From Sphingomonas sp. (GTDB lineage Bacteria; Pseudomonadota; Alphaproteobacteria; Sphingomonadales; Sphingomonadaceae), in NCBI RefSeq assembly GCF_019746665.1, contig NZ_JAIERS010000014.1, forward strand, positions 1 to 64,000: 64,000 nt of DNA. The letters are read 5' to 3'. This document shows, one piece after another, positions 52,853 to 62,166 of the stretch (its first letter is position 1; each line of letters starts with the position of its first letter). Under the pieces are notes generated by a model. The model ran no database searches. It was given only the letters and a program-made list of their open reading frames with translations, and was not told the DNA's origin. Position numbers and translations under genes: made by a program.

Positions 52853-54949
52853 TCAGCGCACCGTGAACACGATCTGATCGACCACCCGCCCCCCGGCGTC
52901 CGCCAGTCGCAGCAGGTGGCGCCCGGGGGTGGGGAAGAATAGCGGCGCAGCTAACGCGCGCCCGTCAAGCCACAGCCGGTGGCCCTCCGCCGCGCCGGAA
53001 AGCTGAACGGCGAGTCGCTGATTAGCGGTCGGAATATCGGCGTCGAGCGCATAGACACTGCCTGATACCGGACTCACGATGCGAGGACGACGCGCGGCGG
53101 CGGGAGCGGCGGCAATCAGCGTCTGGCCCGTGCCGGCGAGGAAATAGTCGCGGCGCGGTGGCTCGGGGGTGCCGGCGAAAGTTACCCGCCGCGCCTCGAT
53201 TCCCGGCGGCGGGGGCGGCGCCTTGGGCGGCGCATCGGCATGGAGCGCGCGCATCAGATCGCGCCAGACGGGTGCCGCGCCGCTGGTGCCCGAGACCGCG
53301 TGCATCGGGTCGCCCTCGGCATTGCCGATCCACACCCCCACGACATAGCGATCGGTGAAGCCGATGCACCAATTGTCGCGCATCGCCTTCGACGTACCCG
53401 TTTTCACCGCCGCCCAGAACGGCAGGCGCAGCGCCGAGTCGAGCCCGAAGGTCACCGCACGCGCATTGGCGTCGGCCAGCATGTCGCTGACCAGCCACGC
53501 CGCCTGCGGGCTCAGCACGCGCTGGGCGCGCGGCCCGGGCGCGGGCGTGACGCGTAGCGGCGCCCACAGCCCCCCGGTCGCGAGCGCGCGATAGGCCGCG
53601 ACCTGCTCCAGCAAGGTCGCCTCCGCCGAGCCGAGCGCGAGCGAGAAGCCATAATAATCGCCGTCCTCGACCAGGCCGCGATAGCCCGTGTCCCAAAGCC
53701 GGTCGCGAAACGCCTCCACCCCAACCAGCAGCAGCGTCCGCACCGCGGGCACGTTGAGCGAGCCGGCGAGCGCGGTTCGCGCGGAGACCGGACCCTTGAA
53801 CGCCCGGTCATAGTTCTGGGGGACATAGAGCCCAGAGGCGGTGTCCAGCTGCACCGGCGAATCGTCGAGGATCGAGGCGGGGGTCAGATAGCCGCGCTCG
53901 ATCGCCTGTGCGTAGAGGAACGGCTTGAGCGTCGATCCCGCCTGACGATAGGCGCTCGCGCCGTCCACCGCCGGCGCGGTCGAGCTGCTGCCGCCACCGC
54001 CGACATAGGCCAGCACCTCGCCGCGCGCCACATCGGCGATCACCACCGCGCCGTCGCGCGCGCGGGCGCCGAGCGTCGCGAGCTGGTGGCGCAGCGCCTG
54101 CGTCGCCAGCCGCTGCAGCCGCGCGTCGAGCGTCGTCCGCAATTTCAGTCCGGGCCGGTTGAGAAGATGCTGCGCCAAATGCGGCGCGAGCCCCGGATCG
54201 AGCGCGAGGCTCCGTGCGGGGCCGAGCATCGCCCAGGCGCCGCTGGCGAGCGCGGCGCAGTCGCGCCCGGCGTTGAGGCGGCACGCGCGCGCCGCGAGCC
54301 GCGCCGGCGTCGCGCGCGGATCAGGCAGCAGCGCGGCAAGCAGCACCGCCTGCTCCCGGCTAAGCGCATCGGGCGTCTTGCCGAACAGACCGAGCGCGGC
54401 GGCACCCACCCCTTGCGCCTCGCCACGAAAGCCGGCGAGGTTGAGATAAGCCTCGAGAATCTCATCCTTGCGCCAGGCGCTTTCCAACGCCCAGGCGGCG
54501 CGCATCTGGCGCAGCTTGTCACGCCAGCCGCGCGCGCCCGGGGCGGCGAGTTCGGGCGCGAGGAAGGCGGCCAGCTGCATCGTGATCGTCGAGGCCCCGC
54601 GCCCGCCACGACCCGCCAGCCGGTCACGCACCGCCCCCGCCAGGCCAAGCAGATCGACGCCGCCATGCGCGCGGAATCGCTTGTCCTCGGCGGCGATGAT
54701 CGTCGCGGGCACGACCGGGGCAACCGACTCAAGCGGCGTCCAGGCGAGCCGTCGCGCGGCGAAGTTCACTCGTTGGCTGTCGATCAACGTGCCATGGCGA
54801 TCATAGAGCCACGCCTCGCTCGGCCGCCAGTGCCCGCGCACGCTCACATAGCCGGGCAGCGCCGGCGGCCGGGTCGCGAAATCGAGCGCGGCAAGTAACG
54901 CGATGGCGAGCAGCACCGCGGCGGTGATGACGCCCGACCGACGGGGCAT
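52853..54949 (-). CDS. pbpC: Penicillin-binding protein 1C
   Basis: A bifunctional class A PBP of 698 aa. One N-terminal membrane span is followed by the GT51 glycosyltransferase with catalytic Glu in IIAAEDKRFRAHGG (E88) and STITMQLAAFL. The transpeptidase domain has SxxK in AGSTLKPF, SLN in AGSLNVPAV and KTGTS, and the PBP1C-specific C-terminal beta domain closes it. PBP1C typically pairs with an alpha-2-macroglobulin, and that gene lies directly upstream with a one-base stop/start overlap (TGATG). Confidence 0.95.
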   Translation of the reverse strand: MPRRSGVITAAVLLAIALLAALDFATRPPALPGYVSVRGHWRPSEAWLYDRHGTLIDSQRVNFAARRLAWTPLESVAPVVPATIIAAEDKRFRAHGGVDLLGLAGAVRDRLAGRGGRGASTITMQLAAFLAPELAAPGARGWRDKLRQMRAAWALESAWRKDEILEAYLNLAGFRGEAQGVGAAALGLFGKTPDALSREQAVLLAALLPDPRATPARLAARACRLNAGRDCAALASGAWAMLGPARSLALDPGLAPHLAQHLLNRPGLKLRTTLDARLQRLATQALRHQLATLGARARDGAVVIADVARGEVLAYVGGGGSSSTAPAVDGASAYRQAGSTLKPFLYAQAIERGYLTPASILDDSPVQLDTASGLYVPQNYDRAFKGPVSARTALAGSLNVPAVRTLLLVGVEAFRDRLWDTGYRGLVEDGDYYGFSLALGSAEATLLEQVAAYRALATGGLWAPLRVTPAPGPRAQRVLSPQAAWLVSDMLADANARAVTFGLDSALRLPFWAAVKTGTSKAMRDNWCIGFTDRYVVGVWIGNAEGDPMHAVSGTSGAAPVWRDLMRALHADAPPKAPPPPPGIEARRVTFAGTPEPPRRDYFLAGTGQTLIAAAPAAARRPRIVSPVSGSVYALDADIPTANQRLAVQLSGAAEGHRLWLDGRALAAPLFFPTPGRHLLRLADAGGRVVDQIVFTVR

Positions 54950-57900
54950 CAGTTCACCGCTACCACGACGGGTGCGTTCGGGAGCGCCGCATGGAGTTCG
55001 GGGGAGTACATCGCCTCGACCCGGCTCGGCGGCAGCGCGAAGCGGCCAGTGCCGTTCAGGCGGACGGTATAGCTCATCTTGGTTTCGCCCTCGCCAAGCC
55101 AGGCGAAATAGCCGCGCCACGCCACACCGCCGCGCTCGACATAGCTCGGCCCACCCGTCTCGCCCTGCGCCAGAATCGTCGATTGGTTGGCGTTGTTGCC
55201 GAGGATGCTCGCGCCCGGCGGCACCGGATCGCTCACCACCACCCAATTGCGCGCCGCGCTCGCTTGCACGGTCAGCGTCACCCGCAGCACGTCACCGCGC
55301 GTCAGCCGCCCTGGATGCTTGGCCTGCACCACCTCGACCGTGCGGGTGAGGCGGTAGCCGGCGGCGACCGGCGCGCGGAGTGGCACCGCCGCCCTCACCG
55401 AAACATAGGCCCACGGCCCCGCGCCGCCCGTCTGCGTCATCACCAGCGGTGCGCGCGCCGGGGGAAAGGCAAGCGATACGCCGCGCGCTTCCGCTGCGAG
55501 CGGCCAGCCCCGCGTCGCCTCGGCGGGGCCGAGCACCAGCCGCGTCGTCCCGCTGATCGCGCCCGGCGGATAGAGCGCCGCGACGCGCCGGGCGAACAGC
55601 GCGCCCCAGGCATTGGCGGTGGTCGTATCCCAGGCACCGCGCTGCTGGCGCAGGGAAATGCCGGCGATCAGCTTCGGCGCATCCGCCTCCCAGCCGGGGC
55701 GCCCCAGGACGGCGAGCCCCGCCTTCACCGCGCCGGTGTCCTCGCTCGCCAGCAACCACCAGGGCTGGGCGTCGTCGGTCAGGTCGATCCGGGTGCCTTC
55801 AAAGGCCAGCCGGCGCCGCAGCTCTTCTTCCCCCGCGCGGCGCAGGTCGGCGGCGTTCGCCGCGCCGATCTTGTCGAGCGCCATCAGATAATCGGCGAGC
55901 AGCGCGGTGGGCATCTCCGCTGGCGTCAGCCGCAGCTGGCCAAGCATCGCCGGGCTCGCGGCCCCGGCGCGGGCGAGCGCGGCGACGGCACTCAGACGGG
56001 CAAGGCGAACATCGCCATAATCTTCATGCCGCAGCCGCCCATCGACCAGCGCACGCAAGCCGTCCACCATTCGGCCGCGCGTGGCATCGGGGATGGGGAG
56101 TCCGGCCTCGCTGGCCAGCGACAGGACATAAGCGGTAAGCGCCTCCGACCCCTCGAGACCGTCGGACGGCCAGAAGCGAAGCAGCCCATCGGGCGCCTGA
56201 TAGGTGGGCAGAGCGGCGGCGAGCCGGGCCCAGCCGGGACCGTCACCAAGCGCGACGATCCGCGACAATTGCTGCTCAAGGCAATCATAGGGATAGGCCG
56301 CCATGTAATCGCGGACCCCGGTGAGCGGCGGCGCGAGCGCATCCTCCAGCCGCACCGTCACCCCGCCGCGCCCTGGCAGCGCGCCAGCGGGGGCCGCGAG
56401 CAGCAACGGCGCCGCGCCGACGCGGGTGAGCGTCGCCGCCCAAGTTTCGATCGGCACCAGCGGCTCGATCTGTTGCGTCACGCTGATCGCGTCCGCCGCC
56501 GGCTGGCCTTCGGCGCGTGCCCGCACCTGCCAGCGCAGTGTGCCCGGCGTTGGGGGCGCGGTGAGGCTCCACAGAATCGGCACGGCGCCGCCGGCGGGGA
56601 TCACCACGGTTTGCGGCCGCCCCGTCGCGATCGCGGGGGTCAGCGTCACCTCGGCGGTCACCCGCATCGGCTTGGCCGAGCTGTTGCGCAACGTGAAGAT
56701 CGCGCCGAACTGGTCGCCGCTGCGCACGATCGGCGGCACACCCGCGAAGATCGACAGGTCCTGCGCCGCGCGCACGCTCGTCTCGCCGGTGCCGAAGCGC
56801 CCCGCCCCCTGGGTCGCGATCGCGACGAGCTTGAAGCGGGTGAGCGCGTCCGACAGCGGCACCGCGACGCGCGCGCGGCCCGCCGCGTCGAGCGGCACAT
56901 GCCCGCGCCACAGCAACACCGGCTGGAAATTCTCGCGGTTGAGCGCCGCCGCGTCACCGCCACCGCCACCGCCCGCCGCGACCGCCTTCTTGCCGATATG
57001 GCGCTTGCCGACGACCTGGCTCTGCGCGGTCGCGGTCAGCACCGACAGGCTACGCTCGCCCATCATCGCGCTCAGCACGTCCCAGCTATCGTTGGGGGAG
57101 AGCTGGAGCAGTGCCTCATCCACCGCGACGAACGCCACGTCGGCATCGGGCGCGGGCTTGCCGTCGGGCGCCTTCACCCGCAGCGCGACTTGCGCCACCT
57201 GGCGCGCGGCGTAGCGCTCGCGATCGGCCTGGACGCTCACCGCCAATTGATGCGCCTCCCAGCCCACTTTCACCTTGGCGATGCCGAGGCGATAGGCGGG
57301 CTTGGCGAGATCGACGAGCGCGGTGGGCGCCCCCGCCGGCTCGCGCCTCGCCGTAAGGCCCAGCCAGGCGCCGACATCGCTTAGCCAATCCCAGAAGCCG
57401 GGCGTGATCCGCCCGCGCACCGCGAGCACCGAGACGAACACATCGGGCGCATAATCGCCCGGCATCGCTACCTCGACCACCGGGTCCTTGCCCGAAAGCT
57501 GGACGACCTTGCTCGCCAGCACGCCTTCGCGCTCCACGGTGACGAGCGCGGTCGCGGCGCGGAACGGCATCCGCACCTGGAAGCGCGCGGTCTCGCCCGC
57601 CTTGTAGCTCTGGCGTTCGGGGATCAGGTCCATCCGGTCGCCATTGTCGCCGCCGAACCACCAGTCATCGTCGCCCGCCAGCCATACCGATTGCACGCTC
57701 TGCGCTTGGTTGCCGTTCGCGTCGCTGGCGGTGGCGACGGCATAGACCTCGCCCGAGACGCCAGGGTCGATCGCGCACTGCGCCAGCCCTTGCGCATCCG
57801 TGGTCGCGGTGCAGCCGGCGGTGAGCTTGGTGGTCTTCGCCTGGTTGTCATAAGCGTAGAAGCCGCCGATCAGCCGGCGCCGCGCGGTCAGAATCTGGCG

Positions 57901-60690
57901 GCTGTAGAGCGCGACCGAAATGCGCTGCCCCTTGATCGGCGCGCCGTTCACGTCGAGCGCGACGAAGCGCAGCCGCAGATCGTCGGCCTTCATCAGCCAG
58001 CCATCGGTCTTCACCCCCAGCCGCACCGCCGCTGGATAGATCGGCAACGCGCGGGCGGCGGTGAGGATCTCGCCATTCGCGTCCTGATAATCCATTTCGA
58101 CGCGCATGGTGGCCGCGCCCTGCAAGCCAGCGGGCACCTCGACCAGCGGACGCGCCGCGCCCTGGCCGTCGAGCGTTACCGGCAACGTCTGCACCGGCGG
58201 CAACGGGGTTTGATCCTCCTCGCCGTCACCGTTCAGCGTACGGGTGCCTTCCTTCACGGGCGTGCCGCCGAACTGGTAGCTTTCATAGCCCTCGGGCGCC
58301 CGGTCGCTGGCTTCCCAGCCGATCCGCAGATCGACCGGCAGCCGCGCCGCACCTCCGCCCGAGAGATAGCCCACGAACAGATCGAGCGGCACCGATTTGG
58401 GCCGCACCAGCGCTTCCTTCGGGCCGGTGACGCTCGCGCGCATCGTCGGCAGGCGATATTCGTCGATACGGAAGCTCTGCTCGCTGTAGATCGCCTTGTC
58501 GCCCTGCACGAACTGCAGGCTATAGCTGCCCATCGGCGCGCCTTGGGGCGCGGTCCAGCTCGTCTCGCCAACGCCGTTCTTGCCGATGGTGAGCGGCACG
58601 TCGAACTGGGTGCCCGATCCGGCATGGCTCAACCGCAGCGTGCCGCTGAACCCCGCGCCCAGCGTGAAGCCGGCGGCCGTGGGCTGCCGCAAAATGTGCT
58701 TCATGTGCACCGTCTCGCCCTGGCGGACGAGGGTGCGATCGAACACGGTATGGATGATCTCGCCCTGCGCTTGGTAGCCGAAGGGCAGATCGAAGTCGTA
58801 GGGCCGCAGTCCGTCGCCCCAATCGGTTAGAGTGAAGCTGAAATCGCCGCCGATGCGCGCCGAGACCATTAGCGGGTGCTGGGCGTCGCCTTCACCCTCG
58901 CACCCGCCATAGGTTTGCGGCTCGGGCAGGCCGCGGACGTAAAGCCCGCCCGCGCGGTCGGTCGCGCCGCGTGCGATCAGCCGGCCGGTGCAGCTATCGG
59001 TTACGCGAATTTCGGCATTGGCGACCGGCTTGCCGCTGTCGAGCGCGGTGACCCAGGCTAGGCTGCGCTCGCGCCCCCATTTGAAATGGACCGCCATGTT
59101 GGTGACGAGGGCGGCGCTGGTGACGTAACGCGGCGCCGGCCGGCCGAGCAGCGCCGCGCCGAGCACCGGACTTGCCAGCTCGACAACATAGAAGCCGGGC
59201 TGTTTGAGCGGGATGCCCACCACCTCGAACGCGCGCCCCTTGCCGGGCAGACCGAGCTTGAGCGGCTGGCCGCTCCCCGCGTTCAGGATCGGCTTGGCGC
59301 CGGTGTCGTTGATCCGCACCGTTTCCGCCCCGCGCTTTTCTTCGTGGCTGGCATAGGCATCGGCCTTGTCGACGGTGCGCAGCCAGCGCGCGACCTCGCC
59401 ATCGGCGCTGTCGATCCGCAGCGCCTGCCCCCCGAGCGGCAGATTACGCCCGGCAAGCGCCGGCTCGACCGCGCGAACGGTGACGGGGAGCACGCCGCCC
59501 TCTTTCGCCTCGAGGATGCCGAAGGCGCCCGCGAACTTCACCAGCGGTGGCGGTGCGTCGAACCGCACCGTCAGCGGGAAGCGTTGGGCATTGGCGAGCG
59601 CGCGACCGCTCTCGTCGGTGATCGCGGCGGGGAGCGTCAGCGTCGCTTCGCTATTCTGCGGCAGCGGCGCGGCGAAGCGCACCTCGCTCACCGTCGCCGT
59701 TTGGCGCATATCGCCGCGTCCGGCATCATCGCTCGCGGTGAGCTGGGGGGCGATCGTCTTGCCGCCGGCGCTGAGCGTGATCGCCGCCGCGAGCTTGGCC
59801 GGGATCGGCGCGGTGAAGCGCACCCAGGCCGGCTCGACCGGCGAGCACCCGGCCTGCGGATTTACCCGCGAACATTCGAACCGCGCGGTGAACGGCTTGC
59901 GGACAGTATAGTCGAAGCGTTGATCGTTGCCGGCCGCCGGCCCGCCCGCGCCGCGTATGGCGCCCGACCAAACGAGCGCCATGTCGCGCCCCGGTGGTAG
60001 CGGCCGACGGCATTTAAGCGCGATGACCCTCTTCAGCGCCGCACCCCGCGCCGAGCCATCCTTGGGCAGGCTGGTGGGAAGCCCTGCTTCCTCCAGGAAA
60101 TTGCTGATCTGATAGCGGTCGGTGCCCAGTTCGCCGAGCAGCCGCGCGGGCAGATCGGCGCCCAGCACATCGACCGGGATCTTCTCGCCAATGCCATCGA
60201 CGCTGCAATAAGCGTTGGCACCCACCGAGCCGCGATCGGCGGGCATGTTGGCTGCGACCAGGAAGATCTGATCCTCCTCGATATCGCCGTCGTAGCGCGC
60301 CGGCAGCACCGCGCGCGCGGTGGGGCCGCCGGCATCGACCGTAAAGCGCCGCTGGCCCACCACCGCATAGCCGCCCGCGCTCTTCAGCCCCTCGCGCAGC
60401 TCGAAGCTGCACCGGGTACCACCCGGCAATGCGCCCGCGAATTCATAGACATAGGTTTGCTGATCGGCCCAGCGCCCGTCGCCGCCGACCGGACAATCGA
60501 CGGTAAACGGCGCGGTCGCGCGCGGATCGCCGAGCGGAACGATCGGCTGATTGAAGCGCGCGGTGAAACGAGTGATCGCGCCGTTGTTGACGCCCGGGGT
60601 CGCAAGCACCACCTGAGGGCCATTCTCCGCCGAAGCGCCAAGCGGCCCCAATGCGAGCGCCAGCAGCGCCAGCCGAATCGCAAGCCTCAC
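54949..60690 (-). CDS. Bacterial alpha-2-macroglobulin (YfhM-like)
   Basis: A 1913-aa periplasmic protease trap. The start is GTG at 60690, with AAGGGGG at ideal distance, giving a clean signal peptide (MRLAIRLALLALALGPLGASA). Many macroglobulin-like beta domains follow, then a bait-like region and the thioester motif CLEQ at 1470-1473 in AYPYDCLEQQLSRI. E. coli YfhM is a lipoprotein, but no lipobox cysteine is visible here, so this form is probably soluble. By family it traps foreign proteases that reach the periplasm while PBP1C repairs the wall. In one operon with pbpC. Confidence 0.94.
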   Translation of the reverse strand: MRLAIRLALLALALGPLGASAENGPQVVLATPGVNNGAITRFTARFNQPIVPLGDPRATAPFTVDCPVGGDGRWADQQTYVYEFAGALPGGTRCSFELREGLKSAGGYAVVGQRRFTVDAGGPTARAVLPARYDGDIEEDQIFLVAANMPADRGSVGANAYCSVDGIGEKIPVDVLGADLPARLLGELGTDRYQISNFLEEAGLPTSLPKDGSARGAALKRVIALKCRRPLPPGRDMALVWSGAIRGAGGPAAGNDQRFDYTVRKPFTARFECSRVNPQAGCSPVEPAWVRFTAPIPAKLAAAITLSAGGKTIAPQLTASDDAGRGDMRQTATVSEVRFAAPLPQNSEATLTLPAAITDESGRALANAQRFPLTVRFDAPPPLVKFAGAFGILEAKEGGVLPVTVRAVEPALAGRNLPLGGQALRIDSADGEVARWLRTVDKADAYASHEEKRGAETVRINDTGAKPILNAGSGQPLKLGLPGKGRAFEVVGIPLKQPGFYVVELASPVLGAALLGRPAPRYVTSAALVTNMAVHFKWGRERSLAWVTALDSGKPVANAEIRVTDSCTGRLIARGATDRAGGLYVRGLPEPQTYGGCEGEGDAQHPLMVSARIGGDFSFTLTDWGDGLRPYDFDLPFGYQAQGEIIHTVFDRTLVRQGETVHMKHILRQPTAAGFTLGAGFSGTLRLSHAGSGTQFDVPLTIGKNGVGETSWTAPQGAPMGSYSLQFVQGDKAIYSEQSFRIDEYRLPTMRASVTGPKEALVRPKSVPLDLFVGYLSGGGAARLPVDLRIGWEASDRAPEGYESYQFGGTPVKEGTRTLNGDGEEDQTPLPPVQTLPVTLDGQGAARPLVEVPAGLQGAATMRVEMDYQDANGEILTAARALPIYPAAVRLGVKTDGWLMKADDLRLRFVALDVNGAPIKGQRISVALYSRQILTARRRLIGGFYAYDNQAKTTKLTAGCTATTDAQGLAQCAIDPGVSGEVYAVATASDANGNQAQSVQSVWLAGDDDWWFGGDNGDRMDLIPERQSYKAGETARFQVRMPFRAATALVTVEREGVLASKVVQLSGKDPVVEVAMPGDYAPDVFVSVLAVRGRITPGFWDWLSDVGAWLGLTARREPAGAPTALVDLAKPAYRLGIAKVKVGWEAHQLAVSVQADRERYAARQVAQVALRVKAPDGKPAPDADVAFVAVDEALLQLSPNDSWDVLSAMMGERSLSVLTATAQSQVVGKRHIGKKAVAAGGGGGGDAAALNRENFQPVLLWRGHVPLDAAGRARVAVPLSDALTRFKLVAIATQGAGRFGTGETSVRAAQDLSIFAGVPPIVRSGDQFGAIFTLRNSSAKPMRVTAEVTLTPAIATGRPQTVVIPAGGAVPILWSLTAPPTPGTLRWQVRARAEGQPAADAISVTQQIEPLVPIETWAATLTRVGAAPLLLAAPAGALPGRGGVTVRLEDALAPPLTGVRDYMAAYPYDCLEQQLSRIVALGDGPGWARLAAALPTYQAPDGLLRFWPSDGLEGSEALTAYVLSLASEAGLPIPDATRGRMVDGLRALVDGRLRHEDYGDVRLARLSAVAALARAGAASPAMLGQLRLTPAEMPTALLADYLMALDKIGAANAADLRRAGEEELRRRLAFEGTRIDLTDDAQPWWLLASEDTGAVKAGLAVLGRPGWEADAPKLIAGISLRQQRGAWDTTTANAWGALFARRVAALYPPGAISGTTRLVLGPAEATRGWPLAAEARGVSLAFPPARAPLVMTQTGGAGPWAYVSVRAAVPLRAPVAAGYRLTRTVEVVQAKHPGRLTRGDVLRVTLTVQASAARNWVVVSDPVPPGASILGNNANQSTILAQGETGGPSYVERGGVAWRGYFAWLGEGETKMSYTVRLNGTGRFALPPSRVEAMYSPELHAALPNAPVVVAVN

Positions 60691-60801
60691 GCATACCCCC
60701 TTTGGCTGTTGAAGGCAGGCTATGGGGCCGTGAAAGCCAAGTCCAGCTTGATCCCGGGAATGATCCTGCGCAAAATCAATCTGAAAACGGGGGAAAGGGG
60801 C

Positions 60802-62166
60802 ATGGTGCTGCTGGCAGCGCTGGACGCTTGCGCACGCGAAGCACTCTTGTTTGCCGCCGCCGGCTTCCTGATCGGTGGGATCGACGATCTGCTGATCGAC
60901 ATGCTGTTTATCTGGCGGGCGCTGCGCCGCAGGCTGCGCCGCGGCCCGCGATTCTCTGCCGCCGATTTCACGCTCGCCGAAAAGCCGGGACGAATGGTGG
61001 TGTTCGTACCCGCCTGGGACGAAGCGGCGGTGATCGCGCCGATGCTCACCGCGCTGCTCGCACGATATGATTACCCGAACTACGCGGTTTATGTCGGCGC
61101 CTACCCCAATGACGCTGCGACGATCCAGGCCGTGACAGCAATCGCCGCACAGGATGCGCGCGTCACGCTCGTCATCGGTCCGCGCGAAGGTCCGACCACC
61201 AAAGCCGATTGCTTGAACACGCTTTGGCAAGCAATGCTGGAGCATGAAGCGACCCGAGGCCGCGTAAAGGCCGTTGTCCTGCATGACGCCGAGGATCTGG
61301 TGCACCCCGCCGAGTTGCGTATCTTCGATTGGCTGATCGGGCGCCATGCAGCAGTGCAGCTGCCGGTATTGCCGCTCATCCATCCCCAAGGACGGGTGAT
61401 CTCCGCCGTCTATTCAGACGAGTTCGCTGAAAGCCACGCCAAGCAACTGCAGGTGCGCGAGGCGCTGGGCGCCGGGCTGCCGCTGGCCGGGGTCGGCTGC
61501 GCCCTGGACCGCGAGGTGCTCGCGCGGGTTGGCGGGGCGGACGGGCCGTTCGATCGCGCCAGCCTGACCGAGGATTATGAGTTGGGCCTCGCCATCGCCG
61601 CCGCCGGCGGATCGACGATCTTCGTCCATGTCCCCGAAGCGCCCGGCAGTTGGACCCCGGTCGCGGTGCGCGCCTATTTCCCGCACCGGATCGACGCCGC
61701 CGTGCGTCAGCGTGCGCGCTGGATGGTCGGAATCGCGCTCGCTGGCTGGGATCGGCTGGGCTGGGGCCACCCGCTTGCCTGGCGCGACCATTGGATGCGG
61801 CTGCGTGATCGTCGCGCGCCGCTCGCGGTGGTGGTACTCGCCGCTGCCTATGCCGGGCTGCTGCTGGGGGGCGCGGGCATGATCGGCCACGCGCTCGAAG
61901 GCACGCCACAGCCCGCGCTGCTTCCCGAAGCGCTGTTGATCGCGACGAGCGCACTGATGCTGTGGCGGCTTATCATGCGGGTGGGCTTCACCACCACGAT
62001 CTATGGCTGGCGCGAGGGGATCGCTGCCGTGCCGCGCGTGATCATTGGCAACTACATCGCGTTGCTCGCCGTGCGCCGGGCGCTTACCACGTATATCGGC
62101 CTGCTGCGTGGGCGTCCGCTCGCCTGGGACAAGACCGCGCACCAGTTCCCGCAAGGGCGTGCATGA
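60802..62166 (+). CDS. NfrB-like membrane glycosyltransferase (GT2)
   Basis: A 454-aa processive-type GT2 enzyme. One membrane span lies near the N-terminus (LLFAAAGFLIGGIDDLLIDML). The catalytic domain has FVPAWDEAAVI, the DxD-like HDAEDLVHP, TEDYELGLAI and the QxxRW signature in VRQRARWMVGIAL, and about three C-terminal spans close it. NfrB in E. coli is an inner-membrane glycosyltransferase needed for the phage N4 surface receptor glycan and carries a c-di-GMP-binding MshEN domain; that extension is absent here. The ATG at 60802 follows GGGAAAGGGG. It overlaps the next gene by four bases. Confidence 0.86.
   Translation: MVLLAALDACAREALLFAAAGFLIGGIDDLLIDMLFIWRALRRRLRRGPRFSAADFTLAEKPGRMVVFVPAWDEAAVIAPMLTALLARYDYPNYAVYVGAYPNDAATIQAVTAIAAQDARVTLVIGPREGPTTKADCLNTLWQAMLEHEATRGRVKAVVLHDAEDLVHPAELRIFDWLIGRHAAVQLPVLPLIHPQGRVISAVYSDEFAESHAKQLQVREALGAGLPLAGVGCALDREVLARVGGADGPFDRASLTEDYELGLAIAAAGGSTIFVHVPEAPGSWTPVAVRAYFPHRIDAAVRQRARWMVGIALAGWDRLGWGHPLAWRDHWMRLRDRRAPLAVVVLAAAYAGLLLGGAGMIGHALEGTPQPALLPEALLIATSALMLWRLIMRVGFTTTIYGWREGIAAVPRVIIGNYIALLAVRRALTTYIGLLRGRPLAWDKTAHQFPQGRA

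Noticed and set aside
54991..57384. A 797-codon plus-strand frame inside the alpha-2-macroglobulin gene
   Set aside because: No ribosome-binding site or recognisable fold; the opposite strand carries a clear thioester and signal peptide.
60691..61389. N-terminal extension of the alpha-2-macroglobulin frame by 233 codons
   Set aside because: It would run through the divergent glycosyltransferase gene; the GTG at 60690 has a perfect Shine-Dalgarno and gives a signal peptide.
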